Shown here: positions 42,603 through 55,299 of the stretch, one piece after another
Numbering within the stretch: position 1 is the first letter of the stretch
How the letters are laid out: every line of letters starts with the position of its first letter
Assembly: GCA_964017185.1 (NCBI GenBank)
Contig: OZ024876.1
Coordinates: 1,052,001 to 1,116,000 of the forward strand
Direction: 5' to 3'
Source: Rugalucina vietnamica
Lineage: Eukaryota > Mollusca > Bivalvia > Lucinida > Lucinidae
Length of the DNA: 64,000 nt
The notes under the pieces: model-generated
Told to the model about the DNA's origin: nothing
Databases searched by the model: none
What the model saw: only the letters and a program-made list of their open reading frames with translations
Program-made: the position numbers and the translations under genes

Positions 42603-44450
42603 AAAAATTACCAAATTCAACTTCAAAGATAAATATGTTCCAGTCTTTGTCAAGATACCACATTTGCTTAAAAACATGCCATATATATGTTCTTGATTTG
42701 AGCAAAATTTTATAATAATTTAAAACCGGTAACATTGTCATTTTTACATTATATAAATGTCGGTCACTTTTCATAATTTTAACAAAATGTTGAAATTGCT
42801 CCAAAACATCACAAAAATGTTTTGGGTTATGATCATAATGCACATTTCTGACACACATTGTGCTAAGACAATCCTGAATGGCATACATTTAGCTACGTTC
42901 ATGTATATTAGTGGCCACCTGTTGGGAAATAGCCGCCCTCTTGGCAAATTGTACATTCTCTTTGTACAAGTATCTTTTTGTTATTTCGCTTGTTTTCGAC
43001 GTCGGCTTTTAGGTGAAACCTTGGTTGTAATTGCAGCCGCCCTTGGTCATTACTACTTTTGTCAAGCAGATGTTATTCATGATGGTCTTCTACCATCTGT
43101 TTTTCACACCTGGCTGTTTTCTTTAGGTTTAGAGCGATATTCAGCAATTCTAAAATAGCAGTGAGATCAAATGGCTTAATGTTTGTCTTCAGTTGAAGCA
43201 ATTCTTAAAGCTCTGAATTATTCTAATGAGGAAATAAAAGAGGACGTTTAACTTTGTTTAAATGATAATCAAATGTTTTGCTTCTCATATAGGAGTGAGA
43301 CAGGGAGATCCATGTGGAATTGTCTAGTGATAAAGTGAATCTGATATTAATATTTCTTACTTTAGGACAAATAGTATTTTATTGTAAAATGACACAAGTG
43401 GAGATGACAAATGTTCACTGTATATTACTTGAGCATACCAATTCCATGTTTCAAGTTTTAGAGGGAAAGCTAGAGTACCTCTTATATCCCTTACTGTACC
43501 CAAATTTTAAAACTTTGATTTTCAACATTCGATCTGATTTTGATCTTTACATGGGATTAAAACAGACCATAAATTCTGTTAAGTCATATGCACTGAGACT
43601 TTTAAACATTAAGCCTTCAGTGAAATGCAACATCACTGCATTACATTATGCTACCCATATAAATGCTTGCAAAATAAACATCAAACCTAAATCTCCTATA
43701 AAATGTATGCATTTAGGCTAATTATGAAGTATGCTTCATCATTAAGGCAAGTCCACTTCCTTTATTCACATTCCTATGGATCTTATTCAGCCTTTTAAAC
43801 GTATAGTGCACGTTACATACATTACATCCTTCAAAACTGAATATTAAAGTTAATATTTTCTCGGTAAAATTAAATTTAGTAAAGCACGTTCTGTCATGAC
43901 ACACACCTTGTAGACAATGATTTTCCTTTTATACAAATATAAGCATTTATCTTGCATATTTTATGTGTTCTTATCGGTTACACAAGCCTGCAAAAGTACC
44001 AAGATAGGATTTGCATCAAAATAAAACATTGAATGATGAATAAATGTCAGAAAACCAGGTTAATAAGCTTATAATCTTTGCTCGAGATTAATATCATGGT
44101 ACATATATTGTGATGTTCAATTAAATGCCATTTCTTAATTTGTGAATTTTGTAATTAAATAAGGATAAGATGAATGCAATTGGACAACCCCGTGATTAAG
44201 CATGTGTATTATCTAGTTACATATAGCAACCATATAGCAACCTTTTAAAATAAGAAGACAAAAATCAACTCTTAAAGATCGTATCATATGAAAAGTGTTC
44301 ACAGTACATGTTTGCGCTAAATGTAACATATGTAACAAATTAAAGGGTTTCTTTCGAGACTACTTCTGAATTCAGGAAGATCACTAATATTGCATTTTAA
44401 TTCCTACAGTAATACTAATGTGATGTTTAAAACACAAAACTTTATTTGTC
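42603..44450. other. Unassigned AT-rich sequence
   Basis: Frames at 42757-43158 and 43314-43721 show no recognisable domain. 42650-42790 weakly resembles 48950-49110 (TTTTCAAAACCGGTAA block), so part may be an old repeat. Confidence 0.45.
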
Positions 44451-44680
44451 CATTACGAAAACACGCCCATGCAATAAACAAAGATTTTTTTAGCTTTAAA
44501 AATTGAAAATTTTCAGCTGAAAATGTTTGATATTTTTCTTATTTTTGCTCAAAACATAAATTGTGGGTACACGTTAGAACCGCCTCGCCGAAAAATAGGT
44601 ATACCCCTTCATACCCCAATTTTACTATATAAAAGTGGGGTTAAAGGGGGTATTCATTGCACGGACATGTTTTCCTGATG
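44451..44680 (-). mobile_element. MITE-B copy
   Basis: CATTACGAAAACACGCCC to GTTTTCCTGATG. The palindrome's second arm is deleted after CGCCTCGCCG. Confidence 0.88.
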
Positions 44681-45239
44681 TTTAAATTCTTAAAGTCTGT
44701 CCACACGGTAACTTATGTAACATAGTATAAGGTCTGTGTGTTGGGTTTCATTAAAAACATGCTATAATAATATAAATGGCTTATAATAAGCCTACAGGAA
44801 AAATCCTACAGCCATAAATAATTTAATTAAAGTACTTTGTAATATTAGTAAACAAGTTCACATTTTGATGAATAAAGATCATGTGTAATGAATGTAACAA
44901 AACACCATGTTACCGGCCCACGACTTTTGTGAAATTTTACGAATATATTCCTAACATACGTGGGCAGTTTATATATTAAAATGTTGTCTTGACAAAGACT
45001 GGAACACAGTAAATTTTAAATTCGCATTCTATCTCTTTTAAAATCAGCAGGTGAAAGTTTGGGTTACATGTACATAACAAGAACTCCGCGGAGGTCGATA
45101 TCGCACCTGCATCGGGCAATGTTTAATGCTAAATAAACTTATTTGTATTTGTATGTGTATTAAATTTGACAGATTTGCTTACGTGAGTAAAATTTGCATA
45201 TATGTAAATTTGAATACATGAGTAAATGTGATCATGTGA
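44681..45239. other. Unassigned AT-rich sequence
   Basis: Nothing firm. AATGCTAAATAAACTTATTTG near 45124 may be a LINE 3' end. Confidence 0.4.
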
Positions 45240-45375
45240 GAAAATTGAACATCATGGTCATATTTGCGAATGTTTCAAAGCTTATTTGGATACGATACCA
45301 CACATTCGACAACAATCACTTGGTCATTTTGTTCGACGATATGATATGAAAAAAAAAAAAAAACAAAAAAAAAAG

Positions 45376-45415
<40 letters not shown>

Positions 45416-45540
45416 GTACTGTTATAATATCTAAAGCATTAAAATGATGCAGCATCGTAATTTTCCAATTTTTCAAACGTACATTTGGGGAGATGACGGG
45501 CCTGTATCGATATGTAAACTTTTTTATACTGCTACGAAAG
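45240..45540 (+). repeat. Dispersed duplicated segment, copy 3, with A-rich insert
   Basis: Matches parts of 46000-46200 and the complement of 33400-33800. An A-rich tract of about 65 bp (45349-45413) interrupts it. The MITE-A site is empty here too. Confidence 0.75.
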
Positions 45541-45999
45541 AGATTTTATTCATTTTTTAATTGACATTGTTGATTTAACCAGCATATTCCAGGATAAATC
45601 AGAGAAACAGTCTATACCTACGTACTTCCAACATTCAGAACCTCCTATTATTTGTTACAAATGCAATAAGCCAATCAGAAATATTTTTTTCTTTAATTTC
45701 AATAAACTTGTTTCTGATCTTCATATTCATGCTAAATTTGATTATTTACTGAATTGTGATTTTTGAAGAAAAATGTTTATTTCCCGAAGTTTCTACTAAA
45801 ACTTATTACCGCGTTCAAATCGCACAGAGACTCACTGCTGATTTGTGGATCTCTCATACAAATGACGGATCCTTGGTTATAATTACATTCTGATAAAAAA
45901 AAACTATTATACTTACGCGAAAACAACGAAATAACATTTTGCTTTTCTTTTTGTACTGAGTATGTTTGCGAAGATTCCAAGCAAAGACTATTTTACATT
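45541..45999. other. Unassigned AT-rich sequence
   Basis: Nothing recognised. Confidence 0.4.
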
Positions 46000-46385
46000 T
46001 TATTGGATACCATACCATACATGCGAGTTCAGCCATTTAGTCAAGAGCCTTAAAATTTAATATTCATTGTTCGAAGGTGCGATATCGGGAAAAAGTCCCT
46101 GAATTCTCTGAACATCTCTAAAGCATTAAAATGATGCATCGTCATAATTTTCCAATTATTCAAACGTACATTTGGGAAGATGACGGGCCTGTATCGATAT
46201 TTAGACTTCCTATTGTAAATCTGTGAAAATTGCCCCGTCCATTTGGGAATATCTGCTACAATGTTGTTAATTGTTGTTTGAATGAATCTACCACAAGAGA
46301 GCGTAGAACATCGTCATATAGACGAGGCCTTTGTAAACTTGCGAGGCACGCTATGCTCATTTTGCATGACTACATTAAGCACTAC
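46000..46385 (+). repeat. Dispersed duplicated segment, copy 2 (empty site)
   Basis: Reverse-complement partner of 33215-33900 without the MITE: reads AGCATTAAAATGATGCATCG where copy 1 has the insertion. Confidence 0.85.
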
Positions 46386-46392
46386 CGAATCC

Positions 46393-46674
46393 CATCACGA
46401 AAACATGTCCGTGTAATGTGTACCCCCTCGAACCCCACTTTTATATAGCAAAACTGGGGTATGCAGGCGTATACCCATTTTTCTTATTTTTGCTCCTAAA
46501 CATAGATTGTGGGTACTCGTTAGAACCGCCTCGCCGAGGCGGTTCTAACGTGTACCCACAATCTATGTTTAGGAGCAAAAATAAGAAATATTTCAAAATT
46601 TTTCACTGAAAATTTTCAATTTTTAAAACAAACAAAAAAATCTCTGTTTATTGTATGGGCAAGTTTTCGTAATG
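46393..46674 (+). mobile_element. MITE-B copy, full
   Basis: CATCACGAAAACATGTCC to GTTTTCGTAATG. Intact central palindrome of about 2 x 45 bp around CCGCCTCGCCGAGGCGG. Confidence 0.92.
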
Positions 46675-47068
46675 GTACAGAAACATAATACATGATGGTG
46701 TGTATGGGTGATGGCAGTCTTGTTTTCACTAATCCTTAAAAAAGTCATTTTTTCACAGTCATGAAATTTTGGCTTATCCATTAAAATAAGTTTGCTGAGA
46801 TTCAGACCATTTTTGTTAGCTTCCAGTCCGTGTCATTATGAGCTTAAAATGTATAGAAACAGTAAAAATCAGTTTAAAATGACCATTAGGGGTACATCAG
46901 TTGTCAGTGTTATATCCTAAACAATGCTGTAACAAACCGCATTATAAAGATATATGGTGTACTAAAAAGTTATATACGTCTTATTCATTTAGCTTATTCA
47001 TTAACAAAGAAGATGTTTTATCCTTGTGCTCAACCCCTCAGGCCACTAGGGCTGGTTCCATTATACTA
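46675..47068. other. Unassigned sequence
   Basis: Nothing recognised. Confidence 0.4.
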
Positions 47069-47346
47069 CATCAGGAAAACATGCCCGTGAAATGTATACC
47101 CCTTTATACCCCACTTTTATACAGTAAAACTGGGTATGCAGGGGTATACCTATTTTTCTTATTTTTGCTCCAAAACATAGACTGTGGGTACTCGTTAGAA
47201 CCGCCTCGGCGAGGCGGTTCTAATGTGTACCCACAATCTATGTTTTGAGCAAAAATAAGAAAAATAACAAAAATTTTCAGGTTAAAATTTTCAATTTTTA
47301 AAGCTAAAAAAATCTCTGATTTTTGCATGGACATGTTTTCGTAATG
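47069..47346 (+). mobile_element. MITE-B copy, full
   Basis: CATCAGGAAAACATGCCC to GTTTTCGTAATG, intact palindrome around CCGCCTCGGCGAGGCGG. Confidence 0.92.
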
Positions 47347-47349
47347 AAA

Positions 47350-48116
47350 TTGTAGACTGCCGTGAACTATGTCCTGAAGGTGGCCAGTCAGTTAACTAAT
47401 TAAATAATATATGAATGCGCATATTAATGGCGCTAACAGCATTAAAAGTCGGCACTCATGTGCCAATAAAGCCATGACAGATACGCAGCCTTGGAACGTT
47501 CAGCAATATAAAATAAATTGGGATGAGGGTTATACTCACCACTGAAACTGACATCAAAACAATAGATAACAGATCTGCTACCTTAGGACGGTCAGTTAAT
47601 TGCTGGCTCATTGGTTTTGAAAGATTTCTTAGCAAGGTAAAAGTAGGAAATGATCAGGAAATGGCGCAATCAGAAAGAAATTCCCTCTCCAAAAAAACCG
47701 AGGTGAGACAACTAAATTAACAATTAGGTACTTATACTAAGAAAACACATCGTAAGCCGAGTGAACAGCAATTTCCAAATAGGCGGCCACTCAGTTACCC
47801 AAACTAAGCTTAAATGTGAAAACGTACAATAGGTGCAAACAGCACAGACATTCAACACCAAAACATTAAACAATTAGAACCACCACAGAAGTATCACCAT
47901 GGAACGATCAGTAATATAAAATTACTGACGGGCTTATAAAGGTACAAGTAGGTAATGATCAGGAAATGTCGCAATCAGAAAGAAATTCCCACTCCAAAAA
48001 CCGAGGTAGGAAAAACTAAATTGACAATTAGGTACTTATACTTAGTAAACATATCGTAAGGCGAGTGAGCAGCTATTTCCCAATAGGCGGCCACTCAGTT
48101 ACCCGAACGTAAAATC
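47350..48116 (-). mobile_element. Three Penelope-like 3'-region fragments in series
   Basis: 47365-47520 (GGTGGCCAGTCAGTTAAC to GTTCAGCAATATAAA), 47634-47940 (AAGGTAAAAGTAGG to AACGATCAGTAATATAAAATTACTG) and 47941-48116 (AGGTACAAGTAGGTAATG to CAGTTACCCGAAC), all in the same orientation. The second and third are joined head to tail. Confidence 0.85.
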
Positions 48117-48545
48117 GATTTCAGCGCCCCAGTAATTTTATATTACTGATCGTTCCAATGCAATACTTCTGTTGTGGTTCTATTAGTTTTATGTTTGGAG
48201 ACACAGTTTTGTGTTGTTTGAACATTATGTTAGTTGTCATATTTATAACATTCAAGTTATAACCTACACGTCTGCAATGTGTTATGATTTGTCTGATTTG
48301 TTTTATGTCTTGGTGTTTAAAATTTTTGTGCTATTGGCGATTTTGTATGTTTTCGTATTTTTTAGTTAAGTTAAGGTAACTGAGTGGCCACCTATTCGGA
48401 AAATAGCTGCTCATTCGGCTTACTATATGTTTTCATGGTATAAGTACCTGATTGTTTATTTATTTTTCCCACCACGGTTTTTGGAGTGGGAATCTTTTTC
48501 TGATTGCGCCTTTTCCTGATCTTTGCCCACTTGTACCTTTTTAAA
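48117..48545 (+). mobile_element. Penelope-like 3' region, opposite orientation
   Basis: Starts at CAGTAATTTTATATTACTG and ends ACTTGTACCTTTTTAAA. It meets the minus-strand fragment ending at 48116 directly, forming an inverted pair. Confidence 0.85.
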
Positions 48546-51050
48546 ATCATTTTTTTCCTATAAGTTTCTGAAATTTTGGGGGTCTCATATGCGCCCACGC
48601 ACCAATTTTGTTCTTGCTTTGCATGGCGAATGCCTTTATTCTAACACTTATAAAAATGCATTTATTTATTTTGAAAAAACATTTTAGGTATCAGGATAGC
48701 ACCCTGACGTACTCCATTTTTGTGACCATACCTGCCTTATACTTTGCCTATATGTTATCACTTAAATAACTTTTATTAATCCAATTAAAACTGGAATTAA
48801 ACAAGGACTCCATATGGCTTACTTTGATACCATTTTGGCTTAAATAGATAAACAGATAGATTTTCTAGGGAAACTTAAACTTGAAATTGTCAAAATTTTA
48901 TCAAAATTAGTTTCGAGAATGACAAATTGTGTCTCATATTTTGATATGTTCCGGTGCTTGTCAACCTATGATACTGTCTATAAAATTGGCCAGTGGTATT
49001 CTCTTCATGCTGGTAAAGTTTTATAAATTTTCAAAACCGGTAATACTGTTGAAATGTACATGATATACATGTTGGTCAATTTTTGACAAAAATGGATTTT
49101 AATGTTTTTAGCTGTTTTTTCGTCTAGAATCATGTTATTCCACAATTTTGTCATTAGAAATGTACATTAGAAATGATAAAACTCGTAAGTAATATGAATT
49201 CTTAGTATAAAAAATTTGATTTGGCAATTTCACATATTTAATTCTGGCCTACCTCAAAGTTTTTATTAATTTATTATACAAGTGATCAGCAAACTTTTTC
49301 AGGTCTCAACAAAAATTTCAAATATATTAATGAAAGTTTCTATAATTTCATTACTAAATATTTCTTTAGGTTTAGATGTATTTGGATAATTTTATTGGAG
49401 TATCATTAATTTAATTTGTGATTGACCACCGTAATGGTAATAGACATTGGATTGATTCCTCGATTTGTTTTACCATCTTGTATTGTCGTTTATAAGATTG
49501 TACATAACTTTACTTATTTAACTGTTGTTGATGCCAACTTCAGTTAAAAGATTGGCAAGAATACCAAAATACAGTGGCACTTTCTAACGTCTCTATCACT
49601 GTTATCTTTATACTTATTCAGTAAGTACATAATTCAGCTATGTGACAGGTATGTGTAAGTTAGATCCATTGTAAGTCAGGGTTTCCAATTGTGAAGTGTT
49701 GTAAGTATGTTTGAAACTTCCAGCAAAAGACTTGCCTGCTGTAGCTGATGATTGAATGCATGCATAAGATTAATAACTTTCATCTCAGATTTAATATATG
49801 GTATAACCTGTTTCAAACATGTATTGTTAAAATGATGTCAAGTACATGTATATTATGCATCAAATGGAGGAGAAAAGAAAAGTACACAAAAGTAGTTAAC
49901 CGGTTCCTGTTGTTAATAACTTATCATATAATTTTATCTATTGAGATTTCGTTTTCTCTCTGCATCCTATTGGTTTTGCTTTATTATATACTTGGGTGGG
50001 TGGGGTGTTCTTCTGAGATCATGATATAATCAGCAGGGAATAAACTGTCCTTAACCCCATCTGTTTATTTTATACAAAATGCTAAATCCTTTAGGCTTTC
50101 CATATGGCATAAGTGACAGGATATGGAAATCAACAATTAAGTTCATTAAAATAATTCATACCTAAACAACTTATTTTTTTGAAAAAAAAAAATGAAATAA
50201 ACAAAACAGTAAAAAGTAGGAAATTGCATAATAAACACGAATACATTATAGAGAATGGCTAACTAATAGATAGAATCATGTTCTAAAATCTAATTATGAA
50301 AACTAACAATAATGGGCAGATATGCTTTTTAAGGTCCAAGACAGGGTGCAATTTTCTTACTTAAATCAATATTCAAAATATGTATGATGGCGTTGATGGT
50401 CATGCAAGACACAAAATTGCTTACCTGGAAATTGTTTAACAAAACGTTTGCTTTGTAACATGTTAATAACATAAAATACTTATGATTGTATAAATTCATT
50501 ATTAATTTTACGTTTTTTAGAATTCTGACTTGTATCATTCAATGTTCTAGAAATATTTTACGAACTTTTCAGTATATAATCTATATATGTGTAGCCTAAT
50601 TTAAGGTTAAAATTATAGGCTGACAAAACCGGAACATGTTAAAATTGAAAATCAATCTTGTGATTACACCATTATGGAGCTAAAATTTGGGGTCATCTGC
50701 GAAACAAATGATAATCAGCTGAATTCAATATTATAGCTATCAACAATTATACATTACAAATATGATCAGTGATCATTCTAGATTACTTTACAAACAAACA
50801 GAACCAGGAAGAGGCTATTGTGATGGCTATGGGCGACTTTAATCACACATACCCCTTTATTCAGACCCCCTCCAATACAAAATGTTGTATTTAAAAGTTT
50901 CAAGTAGTTAAGAGAATATATATATTTGTAATAATGTGACCATGCACCAAGCAAGCAATATGCATAATATTATAAAAAACGGTGCGTGGGCAGAACCCTA
51001 TATAAATTTCATATAGTCAGAGACCACCCCTTTGTAAACAAAGTCACCAT
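48546..51050. other. Unassigned AT-rich sequence, 2.5 kb
   Basis: No gene, exon or repeat family firmly recognised. Short low-complexity runs only. Confidence 0.5.
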
Positions 51051-51054
51051 AAAA

Positions 51055-52660
51055 TTCTGGTTTCGAAAGGCCCTCACGTAAAAGCGTCTTTAGCCCAACA
51101 TTCTCATAGTGTCTGCTATAAAATTAAGAACACGTTTATGATACCGATAGCCCTGCTGGAGAAGTTTGACTGTTAAACATTTATTTCGTGCGTTGAAGTC
51201 CGCTACATGATTAAATACTCTAGCAAATCTAAAAAGTTGCGAAATGTCTACACCATACGAAGCACGGCGAGGAACGTCACCATCTAAAAACGGACAATTG
51301 ACAACAAGTATCCTAACCTCACCGTCAGCTTCCACAGTGGATCACAACATTTAGTTACATGTACGGTCCTCGACGTGAATCTCTATCTAGTCAATAAATC
51401 ATCAAGAACAAACAATTAAATAAAGATAACCACCGTGGTGAATCAAAAACGAGAACTCACATGTACAATAAGCTGCCTGGCGACGGAGAGCTTTGGGCGC
51501 CAAACAACATTACTGAAAACCCTGAGCAAAAGAAGAAAACACCAGTTGAACCCCGGTAGAGAAGAAGCTCCGGTCCCAACCACCTAAAATGAATGGCTTC
51601 AAGCCGAGCCATCATAGAGTCTGACGCCCGACCCACCCGGCGTGCATTTAAAGAAGGCAGCATAGTTATCAACCATGATTGGGTTGAAAAACTAAAGTAA
51701 GCATACAGGCCGTCTCATAACAGCTTTTCGAAGTTTATGATACTGATAGCCCTGCTGGAGAAGTCGAATTAAAAGTCTCGATGAACGTTGTAAAACTCTG
51801 GCGTCAATTGAGTGCTTTTTACAGGTAAATATAGGTGCAAAACACAATGTTTGTCTAAGGAAATAGGGGTGGGCGTGGTTATACCTTGCTGGCGGAGGAG
51901 TCCGGCAATTCATATTGATCTTCAACGAATTTACTACTCCGAAACGCCGCACTCGATTCTACTGCTTTGTCAACGATCTTGAACGAATTTAATACCCTCA
52001 AACGATGCAGTCAATCCTACAACTGTGCTGGCGATCTTGAACAAATTACCATTAAACTCTACAGTCAGTTCTAAGACAGACAAGCAATCAATCAACACCA
52101 TGCAAGTGTCACATTTGTCCAGTAATGTGTATAATTGAGAGAGAATACAATTAAGTAGTGTCGACTATCTGACAATACGCTAGTCTGGTGATTGCCAGGT
52201 GGGGTCAGAAAAAGTGTCTGAAATTAGAGAGAATTGACTTCTTTAACAATATCAAATAAAAACGGGGTCGCATCATGAGAAAAAAATGTACAAGTAGGCA
52301 AAGATCAAGAAAAAAAAACCCAACTCCAAAAATCGAGGTTGTAAAAAGTAAATCGACAGCTAGGTACTTATACGTAGAAAAACATATCGTAAGCTGAGTA
52401 AGCTGCTTTTTCCCAATAGGCGGTCAATCAGTTACCCGAACTTAAATAAAATATGAATAAAATATGAAAACGTGCATATGATTCAAACAGCACAAAAATT
52501 TGACTCCAAAACATAAAACAAACAGAAAAGTATCGCCTTGGAACGATCAGTAATATAAAATTACTGGGGCGCTTAAATCGATTTTACAGTTTAACAGGCT
52601 CACCCTCAGCTTCTGAAGTGATTCACAACATTTAGTTTGTTTAGTCTCTAACTAGTCAAT
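51055..52660 (-). mobile_element. Rearranged Penelope-like copy
   Basis: In minus order: 3' region (52660-52280), leader (52270-51953) with about three GTTCAAGATCG-type ~60-bp repeats, an N-terminal coding piece starting MNCRTPPPARYNHAHPYFL (51952), then a piece with LLQQGYQYHKLRK, a C-terminal piece with RASDSMM, 3' UTR, and an inner piece with FLDGDVPRRASYGV (51335-51090). The RT core is absent. The 3' region followed directly by a leader is the tandem arrangement typical of Penelope-like elements. Confidence 0.8.
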
Positions 52661-52789
52661 GATTCATCAAGGACAAACAAAACCACCATGATAAATAAAA
52701 CGAGGGCTTTGTTATGAATGAATAAAAATGATTCTACTTAATCATAGAAAATAACAAAAACAGGGTGGTGCAAGATTTTTGATTTTCAG

Positions 52790-53056
52790 TATACATTTCT
52801 TTTATAGTTTCATTTTTTTATTCAGTTTTACGTCCCTTTCAAGATTATTTCAGCTCATATGAGACGGGCCAATCGGTAGGTGGGGCGAAAACGGGAGAGC
52901 CCCGAGAAAAACCACCCGGCACACCCGCAAGCAGATCTTAGCTTGTCTCATATGTGGCCAGTGTGGGGCTCGAACCCACACCAGACACAGCGGTGAATTA
53001 GATGATCGAGTGATTAAGAAGCAGCACTCTCAACCGCTCGGCCACGGGGGCCGCCT
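52790..53056 (-). mobile_element. tRNA-derived SINE
   Basis: Minus strand: GGCCCCCGTGGCCGAGCGG (box A, 53050-53030), a long variable region, box B GGTTCGAGCCCC (52976-52965), then a body with GTGGGGCGAAAACGGG on the plus strand. The class I/long-arm look suggests a tRNA-Leu or -Ser origin. No sign of a functional tRNA. Confidence 0.75.
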
Positions 53057-53149
53057 ATAGCTTCATAGTTTGTATGATTGAAGTGTTGTTTTTTTTTTTT
53101 TCTAGCAAAACCGTTATCAAATTCAATTCATTTATATGTGTTTATGTTT

Positions 53150-53920
53150 ATGTTTCCGACCTTAATCATAGACATTAAGAGTGCTTTTAGGCAAAACGAT
53201 ATTTCCTCAGAATACAATTTTACCCTTTATATATTTATTTGTACTTTTTTTGAAATTAAAACGCAATTTCTTTCTCCTGTCAATTTCCTTAACTGGCTTT
53301 CCTGTTTGTAGTTAACTGTCATGGGACGATTTGCCAGTCATTCTGTCAGCTATTGGTTTTGTTTTATTCTCACTTTAACTGCATGCCTTCAATCTCATTA
53401 TTTATACACCAGCTGTGTTGAACGGAAGATCAATGAAACAATTAATATCCGAATGACATTTGTAGAAGATTTGTTTCTTGTATTCAATTTTGTTCAAGCA
53501 TGTTGCCGACAAGTAAATCTGTAAGAGTGTAACCTTTATAGAGCAGGATTCACTTTGCATGTGTAGGGAACTAAATACAGTTTGTTAGCGTTTCCTGCTC
53601 ACTACAACAACAGATTTGCCAAGAACTGCACGATCGATTTTCTTAGATATTAATGTGTCAGATTTTGTCTTGCTCAGGGAAGATAGGGTCCCTTGTTGGG
53701 ATAAAACATCCCGAAAATGACAGATAAATACCCCCGAGCTTTGGACGAAGGAAGCAGACCGCTCCTGATAAGGACTAATGGCAGACCAGAACGAACGATT
53801 CTTCTAAATGGAATAGATTGTCTGCCACGTATGAGCCGAGTAACGCGAAAACTGGAAGCTGAAACCGCGGTATGGCCCACCCCGGTTCTCATTAATGTGC
53901 TCACCGCTCTTTAAGGATCT
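53150..53920 (-). repeat. Duplicated segment, copy B
   Basis: Partner of 35548-36790 in inverse orientation, lacking both insertions found there. Contains TTAACTGGCTTTCCTG, GGGACGATTTGCCAGTC, GACAGATAAATACCCCCGAG. Confidence 0.85.
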
Positions 53921-54719
53921 CAGTTTTATTTTTATTTGTAGGGTTTCCGACAGGTTCGACACAAACAGACCTATAGAGTCAAGGATGAAGAATATAATCT
54001 TTTAAAAGATTGAAGAATTTAATGCATTATATTTTTGAAATAAAAAACTTCAATGCACTATTCAAATTATGAGACACAAGCTGACAACCGGTATCTTTCG
54101 TACGTGCTTTTAAATTTTGGTAAAATTTGGGATACTTAAAAGGTACATGTTGGCAATGATCAGGAAATGGCGCAATCAGAAAGAAATTCTCACTGCACAA
54201 ACCGAGGGGTGGGAAAAACTAAAATGACACTTAGGTACTTATACCAAGAAAGCATATCGTAAGCTGAGTGAGTAGCTATTGGTATTGCAGTATATGGAAA
54301 ATAGTGTACTTTCAAATATTTAAGCATAGCAGTGTATATTACATTAATACATATATATATAATGCAACTGTCATTTGCACCTACGGCCCCTGTAGCGTGG
54401 ATTTTAACTTTAAAGTTGTTAATTTCTAAAGCCCTGCTTAATACACTGCGGGATCAAATAAGTGGGAAACACTTGCTAAAAGACCTGAGCCCAGTTATTC
54501 AAAACTTCGTTAAGTTAACGCTGTCGTTAAGCCCTCAGTTGTTAGCTATGTATCGTCGGCAAAAGCAAATTTTAATACACTGTCATTTTTTGTTGTAAAA
54601 ATGAGAGAATCCTTTGCAATGCAAAGGAAACTCACATTTAAAAAAAAAATAACAGTGTATTTGTAGTATTGCCATTTGAAATTTTGACGAATCGTTAACC
54701 AACAACACCATTAATTTTG
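53921..54719. other. Mostly unassigned, with two fragments
   Basis: 53940-53990 has GTTTCCGACAGGTTCGACAC, a MITE-A scrap. 54140-54280 (AAGGTACATGTTGGCAATG to AAGCTGAGTGAG) is a Penelope-like 3' fragment in minus orientation. Confidence 0.6.
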
Positions 54720-55003
54720 CATTACGAAAACTAACTTGTCCATGCAATATACAGAGATTCTATGAGCTTTAAAAGTTGAAAATTTTCAGCTGAAAAATTT
54801 TGATATTTTTCTTATTTTTGTTCAAAACATAGATTGTGGGTACACGCTAGAAACGCCTCGACGAGGCGGTTCTTACGAGTACCCACAATCTATGTTTTGG
54901 AGCAAAAATAAGAAAAAATAGGTATACCCCTGCATACCCCAATTTTGCTATATAAAAGTGGGGTATAAGGGGGTATTCATTGCACGGACATGTTTTCCTG
55001 ATG
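54720..55003 (-). mobile_element. MITE-B copy, full
   Basis: CATTACGAAAACTAACTTG to GTTTTCCTGATG with the palindrome CGCCTCGACGAGGCG. Confidence 0.92.
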
Positions 55004-55299
55004 AATAACTGGGCTCTGGCCTCCTGACTATTCACCATTTTTGCATTGTCTGCTGGTTTCAAGCTTACAAAAAATCGATTTTGAAAAAAAAGGTAACCAA
55101 AACCATCCTTGTATTAGGCAAAGGGCCAAGTCAAAAAAGAGCCCTATTTCAGATTCTTTTTCAACCCATCTGGTAGAAAAATCGCAGTGGTACAGTGGGT
55201 TAGTATAGTCCATAAGAGGCACTTTAAGCATGGATGCCAGATCTGAAAGTGGTGCAGATTTTTTGTAAGCTAACAAATACAACACAAAATTCGATAACG

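Noticed and set aside
42757-43721. Two frames of 133 and 135 codons as genes
   Set aside because: No motif, AT-rich composition, no splice context or family resemblance.
46418-47334. Frames with IDCGYSLEPPRRGGSN peptides
   Set aside because: Translations of the MITE-B central palindrome on both strands.
47350-48545. LTRs of a retrovirus-like element
   Set aside because: The repeats match the 3' region of a Penelope-like element, occur singly or truncated, and have no gag/pol context.
52960-53056. Functional tRNA-Ser/Leu gene
   Set aside because: The variable region is too long, the anticodon arm is poor and a SINE body continues.
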